In this document: one piece after another, positions 50,932 to 63,737 of the stretch | Position numbering within the stretch: the first letter of the stretch is position 1 | Layout of the letters: each line of letters begins with the position of its first letter | Source: Diploscapter coronatus | Taxonomy: Eukaryota > Nematoda > Chromadorea > Rhabditida > Rhabditidae | Direction: 5' to 3' | Length of the DNA: 64,000 bases | Assembly (NCBI GenBank): GCA_964036155.1 | Contig: OZ038423.1 | Location: forward strand, 50,669,249 to 50,733,248 | Made by a program: the position numbers and the translations under genes | Notes under the pieces: generated by a model | What the model was told of the DNA's origin: nothing | The model's database searches: none | The model's input: the letters and a program-made list of their open reading frames with translations, nothing else

Positions 50932-53738
50932 ATGGATTGGTGCGTTAAACCTATACCTAATACAACGGATTATGCAATTTGTGAAGGTGAATTAATTTTT
51001 CAGTTTACTTATCCTTACATGCTATTCTACATTGCTTTTTTTTTTAAATAAACCTCGGTAACGATTTACCATTTTAGAATTTTTAACATCAAACTCACCA
51101 CTTTACAAATTTATCGTTGCGTGGAAAATTATCCTATTTCATCGAGATTTTATTTTTATGGGTTAGTTAAATAGTTTTATATTGATGTTATCTTCAAAAA
51201 TAAATTCATCTATAGATCTTCGATTCGAGGGTATTTTGCATAACATCTCATTAATACCGACTTTTATCGGCATATTTATGATATATCGGTTATTTCGAAA
51301 ACGTGGAAAGTTTTCACAATTCGAAAAATTAATAGCCATCTTACTCATTCTAAATATACTCTTTTTTATCTGTTCGTTTATAAAGGTAAGTTTTATACTA
51401 TTATTATTTTATAGCGCAATTTTTCAATATATGCATTGAAGAAGGATAATACTTTAGGTTTCGTTTCTTATCTATAAGTACTTGTTTCTCACTTGCTGCA
51501 ACCAATATAACAAATTCGAGGTAACAGAAAATTTTAGCCGCGTGTATCAATCAATATTTATCTACAGTTTAAGTGAATCGTTTAAAATATCATTTATGTT
51601 GCTACAGAAAAGTGTCAACATTTTGTGAAATAGTATGGATCGTATTACTGTAGTTTTCCATACATTATTTCGCCATAATGTCTCTACTTTTCTGTCGCAA
51701 CTTTTCCAAATAACTAAAATACCAATTTATTTAACATATAAAGTTGACTTTAATCTAATAGTTTAAATTTTGCATTGACAACTGATAAATGGTATTGTAG
51801 GATTTATTGTATGGGTTATTTTCCATTCTTCGAAATTCATGGTTAATGATGGCCATAAGATTCGTTTCGACTGCAGTTACAATATATAGAGCTAGGACAT
51901 TTTCACTGTTAGAAATTCTTCCACGTACATATGTCAGTTTTGATACAAAATTATTCAATTTAGTCACCGTAATGAGAAGATAACTAAATTATTTTCAATT
52001 ATATTTTGGATATTGGTCGGATTTCATATTATTTTTGGCTCTACCGCTCAACTAGTTTATATTGCAATTTACTGGTTGAAGGAATATAAAATTGTTGATA
52101 CTAGTAATATACAATTATATTTAATGGTTCTTGAACAATGGCTTGTAAGTTAAACGAATATTATCAAAATAAAAATTATTAATGTCAATTATGTAGATAA
52201 TTTTTAGGATTTTTATTTTATCATATTTCCGGCCATAATAAGTTTTGCTCAGACGATAATTAGCATTGCCGCGTTTATTTATCTAAGGCGGCGTTTTAAT
52301 TCGTATGGCAATCTGAGCCAAAGTTCAAGAAGTGCTGAACGACACTTAAATCGATGGCTAATGGCGAGTGTAAGTTAGCCCGATCAATATTGCACCATAT
52401 TATGTTGAAAATGAATATGCATAACGTTTAGATTTTATGTGAAGTGATAATATATGATTTAAGTATTTTTGAACTATACGATACTTTTTGCATTGTTTGG
52501 GATAATCAGGCGCAGGAATATGGTAAGTAGGATGTTTTCTTAACCTTTTAATTTCGATATCTTAGCACATCTTGTGCAAAATTAGTTATATTTTCGTTGT
52601 AATCATTTTCCAGATGCAATGAGTCTGTTAAAAGGACGAATCTGTAAATAGTTGACTCCTCAAACCTGGTTAATACATCAAATCACACATTCGTTATATT
52701 TATAACCAATCTCTGGTTTAAAATGCAGAGATTCGTTACAGCGAGTACGAAATGACTTATTCAAAAACAATTTTAATGAAATTTATAATTCCTAAGCTAT
52801 TTTATCCTTCGTATAAGTCATATCATAATGATGTCTCTTTGCTCATTTACAAACGGAAAAAAGTAAAGGGATTCGATATATTTTGAAACACTTACCCCAA
52901 AAGAACGATGGCATCGAAAGAATTTGTTTGAAACAATGAAAATTATTCACGATTCAACGAAAAATAGCATAAATTAACTCGTTTCATAGCTTCAAAGTTG
53001 GAAGTTTGAGAGAACTTACTAAAATATTTTAGATACATGTTTGGGTGATGATGCACCTTGGTTAAGCCATTGGATACATTATACAATCGTAAGCATTGTT
53101 AATAAAAGTTTCATATTACCTAACAAAAGAGATGAAAAGGCATATTTTACCAACATATAGTCTGAAAAAGTGCGCTGAGAAATCCTAAAGGGACGTTTTA
53201 AATAGTGAATCCTCCGATCTTATCATTATTTACATAAACGATAATCGTTTTTTGAGTCGGATAGGAGGCACATGAATGCCATTTTGAATTTTGAGAATAG
53301 AACTCGGCTAATCGTGCTTCAAGGAACCAAAATACCCCTTTCGCGTTATGTGCTTAGAAAGAGCAGCTGTAAAATTAAGAGTTGTTTTCTGAATAAACCT
53401 TGAGCAGTACTGTTCTAACATAAGAAATGGATCTACACTCGAATTAAATCTTCTACTAAGAAATTTTTTTTAAAATAAGCTTTCAGAGAACTGTTGCCAA
53501 TATTTACCAAATTGGACCATTTCTCCAAATAATTCCCCTATTTTTCTTAGTGAGAGGATTGATCAAGGTAGTTTATGTACATATGCATGTAAAAGAAAAG
53601 GGGCAATTTTAGAAGAGCAACACTACTGTATCATCGACTAAGAAACAATCAGTCAAAGCTATTAAAGTCACACCTCATGGTCCGAAGCAACTGCACTCAA
53701 ATGGTATTTTATCACTATTGACCAAAAGACTGGTCTGA
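50932..53738 (+). CDS. Sra/Srab-like seven-helix chemoreceptor
   Basis: Eleven exons: 50932-50986, 51078-51161, 51216-51385, 51458-51520, 51801-51932, 51980-52144, 52208-52369, 52432-52522, 53033-53088, 53487-53567, 53613-53738, giving about 394 residues. All junctions keep frame, but the one between exons 5 and 6 is uncertain: no choice of donor and TTTAG acceptor fits, so I used GAAG at 51979. Membrane segments are plain (LIPTFIGIFMIYRLF, LIAILLILNILFFIC, SIIFWILVGFHIIFG, FIIFPAIISFAQTIISIAAF, GPFLQIIPLFFLVRGL). After the fifth segment, YGNLSQSSRSAERHLN matches the nematode Sra/Srab-type Y-x-L-S-x-R-x-Q-x-x-E-N motif loosely. N-terminal C-x-N glycosylation-like NTT. Codons are strikingly A/T-ended (TTA, ATA, AAA), unlike the housekeeping genes here. 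The whole gene sits between the arms of a long inverted repeat. Confidence 0.65.
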
Positions 53739-53882
53739 AATTGTGGTAAAATGTGAAAAGAGGTTCTATATATATATAGATAAAGTTTATACAACTCATG
53801 ACTGCCTAGTTTTTTTATTTGAATTAGTTTATTCATTTTACTTTATCAATTCAAATGCATTCCGAAGATTTGCCGAGTGTTC

Positions 53883-53888
53883 AATAAA
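53883..53888 (+). terminator. Poly(A) signal of the chemoreceptor gene
   Basis: AATAAA lies 145 nt after the TGA stop of the chemoreceptor gene, still inside the inverted-repeat bracket. Confidence 0.4.
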
Positions 53889-54697
53889 AACATTGTTTTT
53901 ATTCATTCTGTTCGAAGCTAGCTGACATCAGAGTGTAGCATCTTGTCTAGTATGATAAAATTCATGCATTACTGGTGTCAGGATACAGTCTGCGTACACC
54001 AATTATCCTGTTAAAATCACCTTGTAGATATCTGAAAATTCGGACTAATTGTAATTGAAACAATACTACTACTAAAAAGTGCTAATTTGAGTGAAGAAAC
54101 TCCGTCAGAAAATAAGCTAGTTTTAATAGACCAATGTGCCTATATTCTGATCATCAACCGATTCCGACCATGCTTTATACTGGATTCAGAAAAGATCTGC
54201 AAATAATAATGTAGGGCTTCATTTTTGCGAAATTAACGCACATTTATTTGCACGAATTAAACCGAAAAATATATCGCTCCTTTATCAACCCTCACAATCA
54301 GGATTCCTGGATCACACCCAAATCTGATGATAATCGCAGCCAGTTTGAATCTTCCATCACTTTAAAATCGATATTAAAATATCTTTTGATGTCTGATAAA
54401 CTGAATATCTATAGTAATCAAACAAAAAAAGAATTATCGAATTTGGTTTAGAATTATGAAAGTTATGAATTTTTTAAGTCAAGTTAGGCAAAAATGAGCC
54501 ATGACAACTCTTCGAAGAAGTGGCATTTCCTCTCTAGCGGGCAGTCTATAGGAAAACGGTCAAGTGTTCCAGAAACTAGAAGACCTGGACTACTTCCCGG
54601 TATAAATAACTCACGGAACCTGAGGCTTTTTAAAAAATAGAAAATAAAAAAAAGCGAAAAATCGATATGATATTTTCCATATGTTTCATTATGTTCA

Positions 54698-54923
54698 TCA
54701 TAACTTCCTTATTCGGTGTCATTTCGACGAGATCACTTCAGAATCGTGTTAAGCTGGTCTCTGCGAGCATCTTGATACCAAATTTGAATTTTTCCCATGC
54801 AGAATAACGAAAATAGAAGTTTCCGAAACGACCGAAATGCTGAATTAACTCGAAATTTGAGGGTCGACTTCTTGGGCACCACTCCATACTTGATTTTTAT
54901 GAATAACGTCTTATATGGACAAT
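54698..54923 (-). repeat. Right arm of long inverted repeat around chemoreceptor
   Basis: Inverted partner of 49767-50068. Similarity starts abruptly at TAACTTCCTTATTCGGTGTC and runs to GAATAACGTCTTATAT near 54915. It lacks about 65 bases present in the left arm. Outside these limits the two flanks do not match. Confidence 0.85.
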
Positions 54924-57900
54924 GTAAGTTTAGAGAGCGTTTCTTCACCCTCTCCTGATCCTATTATTTTTTATATCACAACAAGAATGTTGCAGACTCT
55001 TTGCAACTCGCTTTCGCACGAGCCCCGCCCTTTCTTCCCTTCACTATTTCCTTCTCCCTTTTATTTTCTATCTCTTCTCTTCGCGCATTGCATGCTATTT
55101 CCTGGAGGTTGGGCTCACGAGAGGAGAAGTACAAAATGTGTGCAACACCTTCGTTATGGCGTGAAAAAACGAACTTTCGTCATGGTTGCATCGTTGCAAC
55201 ATTAGGATCTTTCCAAATGGGCGCATGTCACTGCGCGCACCCAAGTTATTTTTAGTATTTCATTGAACACAAAAGATTTTGGTGCTCAGTGACCGTTCCC
55301 TTTTCCAAGTTGCCATCATATGCGATAATTCAAGATGTCCTTCATTCCTCTTCTCCCCATCTGTAGGTGTCGCCATTTTCAGGCAGTTTTCTGCAATAAA
55401 AACAGTTCACAGTTTTACGAAGTCAAAGTTTCACGATCTTTTCATTTCTGCTAAGTCGGGTTGAAAATGAAAAATTACTATTTGATGAAGAGAAGCAATG
55501 AAAAGTCAAAGTGTTGCTGACTTGCAAAAATGTCGCCAAGTCAGCAGCACGCGCTATGGACTTCGTTATGTTTCTATGTTTTCATTATTTCGTCGTTCCT
55601 TTCTCACCTTGGGTTTCTGTCCGCTTTCGGTCTGTCGATGCTCGGTAATGAGGCTGAGAATTGACCATTCAACAATTCAATCTCGCCTTTTCCATGTGTG
55701 CAGTTGTTAAAAATTTCAAACTTTATGTAAAATTTTAAAATGACGAAATATTTCAAAGAAAAAACAATCATGAACAAGCACCGAAAAGAACCCTCAATTT
55801 TGAGCAAGTATGATAGGATCATTTAAATTTTATTCTCAATCTAACTAACCTCCGGTTATTCAGAATCGAATACTGGGTCGCTTTCAGGATCTCTGAAAAG
55901 GAACACAATATTGTGCTTTGCATTTTCTAGAGTTGTGTAAATGTTATCAGTCTTTTTGTCGATTCTCTCGACTTTTTGATAAACCTTCTTCCTACGCAAG
56001 TTTGGTTAAAAAGAACACGAAAACTGGGGGCTGATTTTGAGTTTGCAGAGGAAAAGCAGCAGACGAGACGACTGTCTGACTGTGGAGCGGAAGGGGAAAA
56101 GCAGTAAAGGTAAACGGGGAGCAGCAATTTAATCCCTTTCATTAGCAAGGACTCACTACTCGCTACACAAACTTCAGCACCCCCGTCCCCTCTGCCCTTC
56201 ATTTTCCTTCTTTTATCGAACTGTCCATTTCTTGTCACATCGATCTTCATCGATAGATATCAATATTTCGAGAAAGTGATGCGAATGTCAAAACTTCCTA
56301 TCTCTCATGACATTATTCAGCGCTGTTCTTCACACATGAAGGTTGTAAATTATTACAGGTCTCGAAATAGTTTCGACTGCATGTTGTTCTTTATCTGTGA
56401 AATAATTTATCTTTTTTCAGATTACATATTTTCACTTTTACTATATAATATATTCCTGTAATCAGATAAAATTTGTCGATGCTCATTTTTTTACATCTAA
56501 TTGATTTATTTCTTTGCCCGTTGAATTTATTGCGCACCTTCTCATTTTATGCGCCACTAGGACTACAAAACTACAGTAATCCATCATGTCTATATGATTA
56601 TCAACCAGGCGGCAATAATTTTAGTGCATTTGCGTCACGTTTTTGTCGAACACTTCTGTCTGTCTATTTCTGTCAGCCGCCTTGTAGCCTCTTTTCTTTT
56701 CTCACTTTTGTCCATTTTTATTTTTCATTTTCACAGTTTCCAATTTTATCTTCACAGTAAACATGAAATAATTAATTGGTTTTGATATTAAAGCGACAGG
56801 TATGAATTCTTACAACAACAAAGCAGAGCGGTCGAATGTCTGCGTCTCTCGAGTTGCCCCAGTCTTTCAGTCCTTATCATTAATTTCGACAACCCGCACC
56901 CGGCCTGCATCTCGATGCATCACATTGTCGTGTCCCCTCTCGCTCTCCCGATGCAGGCCAGCCGCATGGTTCATTGCATCGGAGATGAAAATGGGAAATG
57001 CTGTGTCATTTTTAATATCGACTAATCAAACGATACTAGGGCTAGTGACAATTCGACGCTACGATTGATTTCCTTCTTTATCATTTCTCAGGCTTCAACA
57101 TCATGCTGCTTCACCCTCGTGCTTCACAGCTTTGAATTGTGACGAAAGCGTTTGAAACGAGAAATATGTGAGTGAAAAGAGCATAGTTTGCGGAGAAGAT
57201 TGATATCGAGAGAGATATCAAATGCGATTTCGAAATTTCCATTTCATCGCAAATTATCCGCAACTTCATCTCAACAGTTTCTCGACATGTGCTCCCCACG
57301 TTGCTGTCATTCTATCGCTTCAGTTCCAACAGCGAGTGTGTTGCTATTTTCCGAATGGCAGTTCATCTAATTTATCGTTCGATCTCGTTCTGTCAGTTTT
57401 TGCCTTGTTCTATTCGCATCTTCTATCTTCTACAATGAGCCTGTTATCCTTTGTGCATCTCTGCTCCCTCTTCAATTGCCCCAATCTCTCCCCATTTGCA
57501 CCCTTTGCTTCTATTAATCACATCCGCGTGCAATTTTTCTTCGGGCCTTTGCAGCATCTTTTCCATCCCTTGTCTGTCCCAGCGCTGCTTCTCTCCCACT
57601 TCCCCAGTTCTGCATCGTGGTTCGATTCGATTGCCCGATTGCCTATTGCCGACTGCACTCGTTCGATTTCCCTTTCCCCAGCAGCAGACAGTTGGGTGCT
57701 GCTTCTTCTGCTTATTTCTGCCGTCTGCAGATAGCAGTGCATCGATTTTTGACATTTACCCATTCGTTTTGCAATATTTTGTTACTTAATTTACACATTT
57801 GCATTCACGTATTTCTCGTGACTACTGTAACTTGAAGTTCGTCCTCGTTCTAAAGAACAAAGTTCCAATGAGTTGTCCTGTTTGCCACGTGTTTATAAGA

Positions 57901-60900
57901 CTGAAAGTAGAACCAGATGCTCTAACGACTATATTTATCGCTCGCAACTTATTTAGTTCAGCTTGAGCAGTAAATGTTCATTTCCGTTTCTGAAAAATGA
58001 ATATTCGCAATACTGTCAATTAATCATGAAGGTAGTTTTGCATTGCGAGAAAAAAGCTCTGAATAGGCAAATTTAAGCCTGTTCGCGTGGAAGAACTATT
58101 AATGCTTTTCAAAGATCATTCTACTCAATAAAACTCAACTATCTAAACAATTAGTATTTTGCTAAGTTTTTTGTGTCCGTCTGTCTGTCCAAGCTTAGAT
58201 CTCTGTGATAGGTTTGTCTGACCCCCATTTGTTATACATGGGTGGATCGATATTTTGCAAGATCATCTCATCTAGTTCTAGTCAAATATGATTTAGTTTT
58301 TGCGTATCACAATCAGTGATTTACAGGATATGTGTTGTCATTATTTGTGAGTGGCTGATCGAACTGCATGTTTACCCGTTTACCCGCGAGTGCCCGAGCG
58401 GCGCCTCCATTTCCTTTGTATCTGCTTCTTCTTTTGCTTTTGCATCATGTGCACTCTCTCACAGCTCTTCCTATGTTTCATTTCATGACTAACCCTCGCT
58501 GATTTGTGGCTTTCCTGTATTTTCCATCCTCCTCAACAACAAAGAAAGGCGTGGTGCCTGCCCGCCGTTACCCTCCCTTAGAGAAACCTCTAATCTGTTC
58601 GTTAGGTATGATTTGTCGAAATAAGCATGTGTGTCATCTGTGAGTTTCCCGTGTCTGTGTGCAGGCTGAATATTCAGACTTGTACAAGCAAGCGTTAGAT
58701 CGTGTGAATTCTATCGATTTTCCGTCGATCTTCGTATTTTGAACCTTTTGTATCCCCAATTTTCTATTTATTCGGCCTGGAATATCCAGGCTAACAGTCC
58801 ATTTCTCATCTACGTTTTCTCCCGGATCGTAAGATATTCGTGCCTTTCGATGCGATGTTTTGCCTCGAACCCATTTGTATTGTTTGCATCTTCAGTTGCC
58901 ATCTATCCAGACAGACACGTTTTGTATTGTCCATTTGCTCTTTCCACCTTGTTTCAATCCAACATTTTTCTTGTTCCTCTTCTTATCTCAAATTTGATCA
59001 GCCTTTTTTCGTGTTTTTGTGTAAAATATTAGTTTTTGTTCTGCCTGATTTCTAGCATACACTCCGAAATTGATTTGAGTCTCATCATTTATCACTTCTA
59101 TCATTAATCAACTTGACCGGCGCAATTATTGATGGCGATATTTGATATAATCAACTGTCTCATAATTACTAAAACCAGACGACATTATGATAGTAGAACT
59201 AATAAAATGATCTTGCTTGCCGAAAATAGCATTTATCTTCTGTCGAAAAATAACCGCTGTTAATTTTTGAAAGGTACACAAATTGTGATATATGGGAAGG
59301 TAGTTAAGTTACTTCCTGATTGAAGTCGTATTTATTTTGTCTTATCTCATGCTACTATGTCTGTCTCATAATTTTGACAAGTTTTGTCATTTACATGCGT
59401 TTCCCTCGATTTCTAGTCTGAGAAAATTCGTCATTTATTCCATTTAGCTGACGTTTCCGATGCGCAAGTTGAGTTTAAATCTCGCGAAATAAACGTTCAC
59501 TTTTTCGTCACTAATTTTACGGCGATTGCCAATTGGAATGGCGTATTTTGCACATTCTGTGCAAACGACAACTGTACAGAAGAGGAGGTCCCAAACTTGC
59601 AAACTCAAATGACGAGGAATCCATAGGGGACAACAGAGTGGGGGGACAGGAGAGGGAGGGACGAGAGTAAATGGGCTCGGGGGAGATCCCACTGGTTGAC
59701 TGGTTGTTCGTTGGGTGGTACATTCACGGATTTCCAGAATTACTGATTTATTTTCCCCACTCCATCTCCTTTTCATCCCCTTTGCTTCTTCTCCGCTAAA
59801 GAACCTTTCCTAATTGCAATCCAGCAAATCTGGCTGATGCCCTTTATGAGCAAATTCCATTACTCCTCTCCTCTTCCCCACTTGGCCGCTAACATTTTCC
59901 TGTTTAATTAACGAATCCAACGCAGTTAAAAGAGCCACCTTTTCTTCTGCGCATACACACGCAAAACACTATGCTATTCGTAGTCTGAGGGATTCAATTT
60001 TGGACCGCCTTTCACTCATTTATAGCCGTTATGTCTCAAAACGGCCTCCACAAATTCTACCTTGCATTTCGCCTACCGTAGAAGAGAGGGTTACGCGAAA
60101 TACGTAGGAAAAACATCATTAGATCGGCGCCAGCGAGACGAGCAGAAAGAGATCTCTGCATTCGAAAATGAGAGGATATCCGATGCAGAGGTGTGCAGGG
60201 GAGGAGGACGGTCTTCATTTCAAAGAGCAAACCAGGGATTCAATTATGACATTTGAATTGGATGATGAACAGATCACCATTTGACTTCTAACCTGGATTC
60301 TCTAGTCTAGCTGAGAATGCATCGACTGGTTTATTAGTCTCGAATTTTCTGTCTTCATCCCCACTCGCCTGTGTGCATTCACCTATCCATCCGACTGTCT
60401 ATGTCCCTAAATCTCTATTCCCTCTCGTATTCCTCAGTATTGCCTCAATTTCATTCCATTCTTTTGTCTTTGCTTCTCCTTCTCATCTGACTGCATCTTC
60501 TACTTTCTCTTTTCAATGTTCGGTATCAAATTGCGAATTGCTTTGAAGTCGCCGGCATCCTTCCCTAACTGCCTAACTGCTTCAGGGCCTAGCTCTCCCT
60601 TCACTTGCCCTGCCTCCCCCCTCGCCTTGTCCCTGTCTCACTTCAGGCAACTTTTCGTTCCCCAGCCTCTCTTACCAGTTCGCCTCTCGTTTCACCGGCA
60701 ACAGAACAAATCGGCTCATCCGTGTCAGTCAGATGTCGTAGTTTCAAACTCGGCGGCTTATTTGAAAACAAAACGACTTTACGTAAAAACAAACCGTCTC
60801 GAACCTGAAACCCTCTCCCTTTGATGCTTTGAGTTACTTAGACTCAAGACTACATTCGCTGCTGGCTGTTAGCTGTTCAAATCTCAAATCTCAATTCTCA

Positions 60901-61955
60901 AACAATTCCACTCTTTGGATTTATTTCAGTTTATTCTATCTTTTGCATTTTATTGCATCCAATTTCTGCTCCTTTCTTCGTTCTTCTTGTGCCTTTGCTT
61001 ACATCAGCACGAGGAAGTCCTCCTTATGTTACAATTTGTTATGCGTATTGGAGATCTCTGCATATCCATGTGATTGCATGTCCATTTCAGTCGACCTTCT
61101 GACGTATCTGGTCTCTCTTTAATCTACTGCCTTTTAGTGGTTCTTCTTCTTCTTCTTCTTCTCCTTCTGAATTGACGCCTCTTCATTTTGCCCTCCACTC
61201 ATCCAGATCTACCCTCCTATCTTTGGCATTCCCTTTCTGGCTCTGCCTTCAGCCTGGCATATCTCCATTTCACTTCACCTCCCCCTCGTTCCTTCCTTTT
61301 GCTGCTTTTTCGGCATTTTCTTGTTTATTTTCATTTATTTCCACATCCCAAGAGGCGTGGCCTTAGATTAGTGTGTGGATTTAATTCCCCGGTTTCTTGC
61401 AAAAGCCCCATTCATGATATTACTCGTTCTAAAGGTTTTTTTTTTATTTCGAGAATGTTCTCTATACTAAAGGAGTAATTTCAGAAATTCGACGTGCTTC
61501 GGCATCGTTCTTCCCGTTGTATACGCTAATTTTCCCTTTCGTATTGTACTCCCCTTTCCTTTCCCTACGAACCGTCACATTCTCGTTCGATGCACTCCAC
61601 GAATGAGATGTTGCTGCCTTCTAATTAGATGTGTGTGCGGATATTAACGACATGCCCCTGGGTAAATCTCGTCCTAATTTGACAACTAGATTGATAATGA
61701 AACGCAATTTGTATCCATATAATTTGATTGTGAGACATTCCTTTCTGACTCTAAATCAAACTTTTCAAAATTCAATAAAGTTCGGATCGGCAATTTCCAT
61801 TTGACGGAGTAACGACATGAAGAAATGATTTTATGCCGAGTGATATTATCTTTTATTCCTAGAGAGGAGACTTCGTCATCTGACAAAAAATCGTTCCGTC
61901 AAATGTTAATTGAAGTCCCGACCCTGATAATAAACTCCAACTCGACTTCTTTCAG
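54924..61955. other. Pyrimidine-rich gene-poor stretch
   Basis: About 7 kb without a supported gene. The plus strand is strongly C/T-rich over long parts (especially 57.2-57.8, 58.3-59.1 and 60.3-61.4 kb), which gives long spurious frames on both strands, the longest 170 codons at 57222-57734. It ends just before the TGF-beta ligand gene, whose control region and first exon probably lie here. Confidence 0.45.
61140..61168 (+). repeat. TTC trinucleotide microsatellite
   Basis: About eight to nine TTC units with one TCC interruption near the end. Confidence 0.8.
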
Positions 61956-63737
61956 GTATTGTCCTATTGCGATCTTCCTCCAATTTCCCCTTGCTGCATC
62001 TCCGTCCGATCGCTGTCTCTGCCTCATTCTTCTCTTCACTGCTCCTGCTCTGCCTATTGTGTCGACCTCTAATGGTTGGCTCGTCGATGTCCCCTCCAAT
62101 AGCCTCGTCAGCTCCACTCCATTCGTTCTCTCCACACGAGCTCGAGCTCATCAAACGAAGTGAGCTTACAAAACACATGTTTCAGTTTCAGTTTGTTTCA
62201 AAAACGGTGAATAATAGAAGCGGAAAAATCGAAAATTCTTAACAATTTTTCTGCAATATAGATTAGGCCCACAAGCAAAATGTATGTTATTTTTTTGCTC
62301 ACATCAAATTTGATTTTAGAAAAATGTTGGAGATTTTTTAAAACTTACTTGCGCGTTAGAGTGGAGGTGTCAGCAGGTGTCACTCCCCAATCGATGGAAA
62401 ATTAGTTAGGGCCCAAATCAATCATAAAATTCCCATAGCCGCTCGTGTCCGTGGCGAAAAACTGTTTCTCAATTTTTAACCGAGCAGCATGGGGCTGCAC
62501 AACAAATAAGCAAATAGAGTAATGAGAAGCGAAATTCGATCTATTCAAACAGTCAAAATTATGTATGCAAATTGCGTATTCACATATTGAGTTAGTTTTC
62601 AACTAATTTTTATGTGAAAATAAGTTCGAACAAAAATTTAATGACCTCATCATCTAAGCTACGCCGAAACCTATTCGTAGTTATTGGTTTTTACCCAAAA
62701 TTAGTGCATTAAAAATGTGTGTGGTGGGGCCTAAATATAAGGATCACCATGAAGTTCAGCTTATATAAGCTAATCTCTTGATACTTTCTCACTGACCCGT
62801 ACCCGCTTTATCTCTGCAACGCTTATTTGCTCTCAGAACCAGCTCATTCATTAACTCCAGTTTCTCAGCTCGTTTTGTCTTTCGCTTTTTGCGCTTTTTC
62901 GAGCTTCTTACGTATTGTTCTCTTTGAGAGTAAAAAATGTTCGAGCGAAAAAATGAGCAAACTTTGTGTGTAGTTGAGAAAGAGTTTGATGCTGGACTAG
63001 AAAACTGACTTGAAATAGAAAATTCAACTCGATTTGCAGACTTTTTATCCCGACTCGGCCTACAACGAGTTCCTGCCCTGACAAGCCCATCCATACACGT
63101 GCCTGATCATATGTGGGCGTTGTACGAGAAAATGCAGGCTGCCGAATTACAATCTGACTGGATAAGACACTACTACCCAAAAGTGAGAATAGTGTACATT
63201 TTCAATCTTCTATTTCAAATATTCTAGAGCGTGATTGAAGAACACAAAGGACTCATTCTCTCATACAATCTATCATTAGCCACAATGCTAGAGCAGGCAA
63301 ATTGTGTACGTTACCTCTTCACTCGCAATATTTTGTTCAACCATAAAAGTTTAGCAAATTCGGGCAGATTTAAAACTTCGATTACGAGGTCAAGATTCAA
63401 TGCAAGTTCAAGTCTTTCTAATTGATCAAAGCGTAAGCATCTAATATTTTTCAAGCCGAACTCTCAGTTTCAGGATCGTAGGCTATTAGCTTCAATAGGG
63501 CCGGACTACAATATCCACGATCGAGACTGGGTAGACATCGATGTTAGCGAGGCTGTGCGAAATCTTCAGCAAGATCAAGTATGGAACTCTCATGGGTTGC
63601 TGTATGAAAATGCTGCTTTTTCAGATGACCTTGCTAGTGACGATGCCCGTCGGAACGACTCTTTCCCCTTCACCTTCACATTCTTTATCTTCCCTACCGT
63701 ATTCGCGAATTCATAGTGCTCCATTAATTCTATTTTG
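61956..63737 (+). CDS. TGF-beta/BMP family ligand, prodomain exons (partial)
   Basis: Secreted growth-factor precursor; only the prodomain is in the window. Exons 61956-62159, 63040-63182, 63228-63303, 63368-63432, 63474-63578 and 63625-63737 join in phase. The first holds a strongly hydrophobic signal-like run (FFSSLLLLCLLCRPLMVG) and ELELIKR, then NFLSRLGLQRVPA and VPDHMWALYEKM give the BMP-type start of the latency domain. LILSYNLSLATMLEQA, YLKLRLRGQ, RDWVDIDVSEAVRNL and SAPLILFW follow in the order known for TGF-beta propeptides (FNLS, LRLYR, FDVT-A-V, PLLVLY). The first exon listed needs one base from an upstream exon that should carry the start codon. The furin site and cystine-knot domain lie past the right edge, so BMP, GDF or activin type cannot be told. 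Confidence 0.85.

Noticed and set aside
57222..57734. 170-codon open frame, the longest simple frame in the window
   Set aside because: It lies in C/T-rich DNA, is Ser/Leu/Phe-rich, overlaps other long frames on both strands, and has no domain or splice support.
61825..62163. 112-codon plus-strand frame at the TGF-beta locus
   Set aside because: It is another frame over the TGF-beta first listed exon; the frame that joins in phase to the prodomain exons is the real one.
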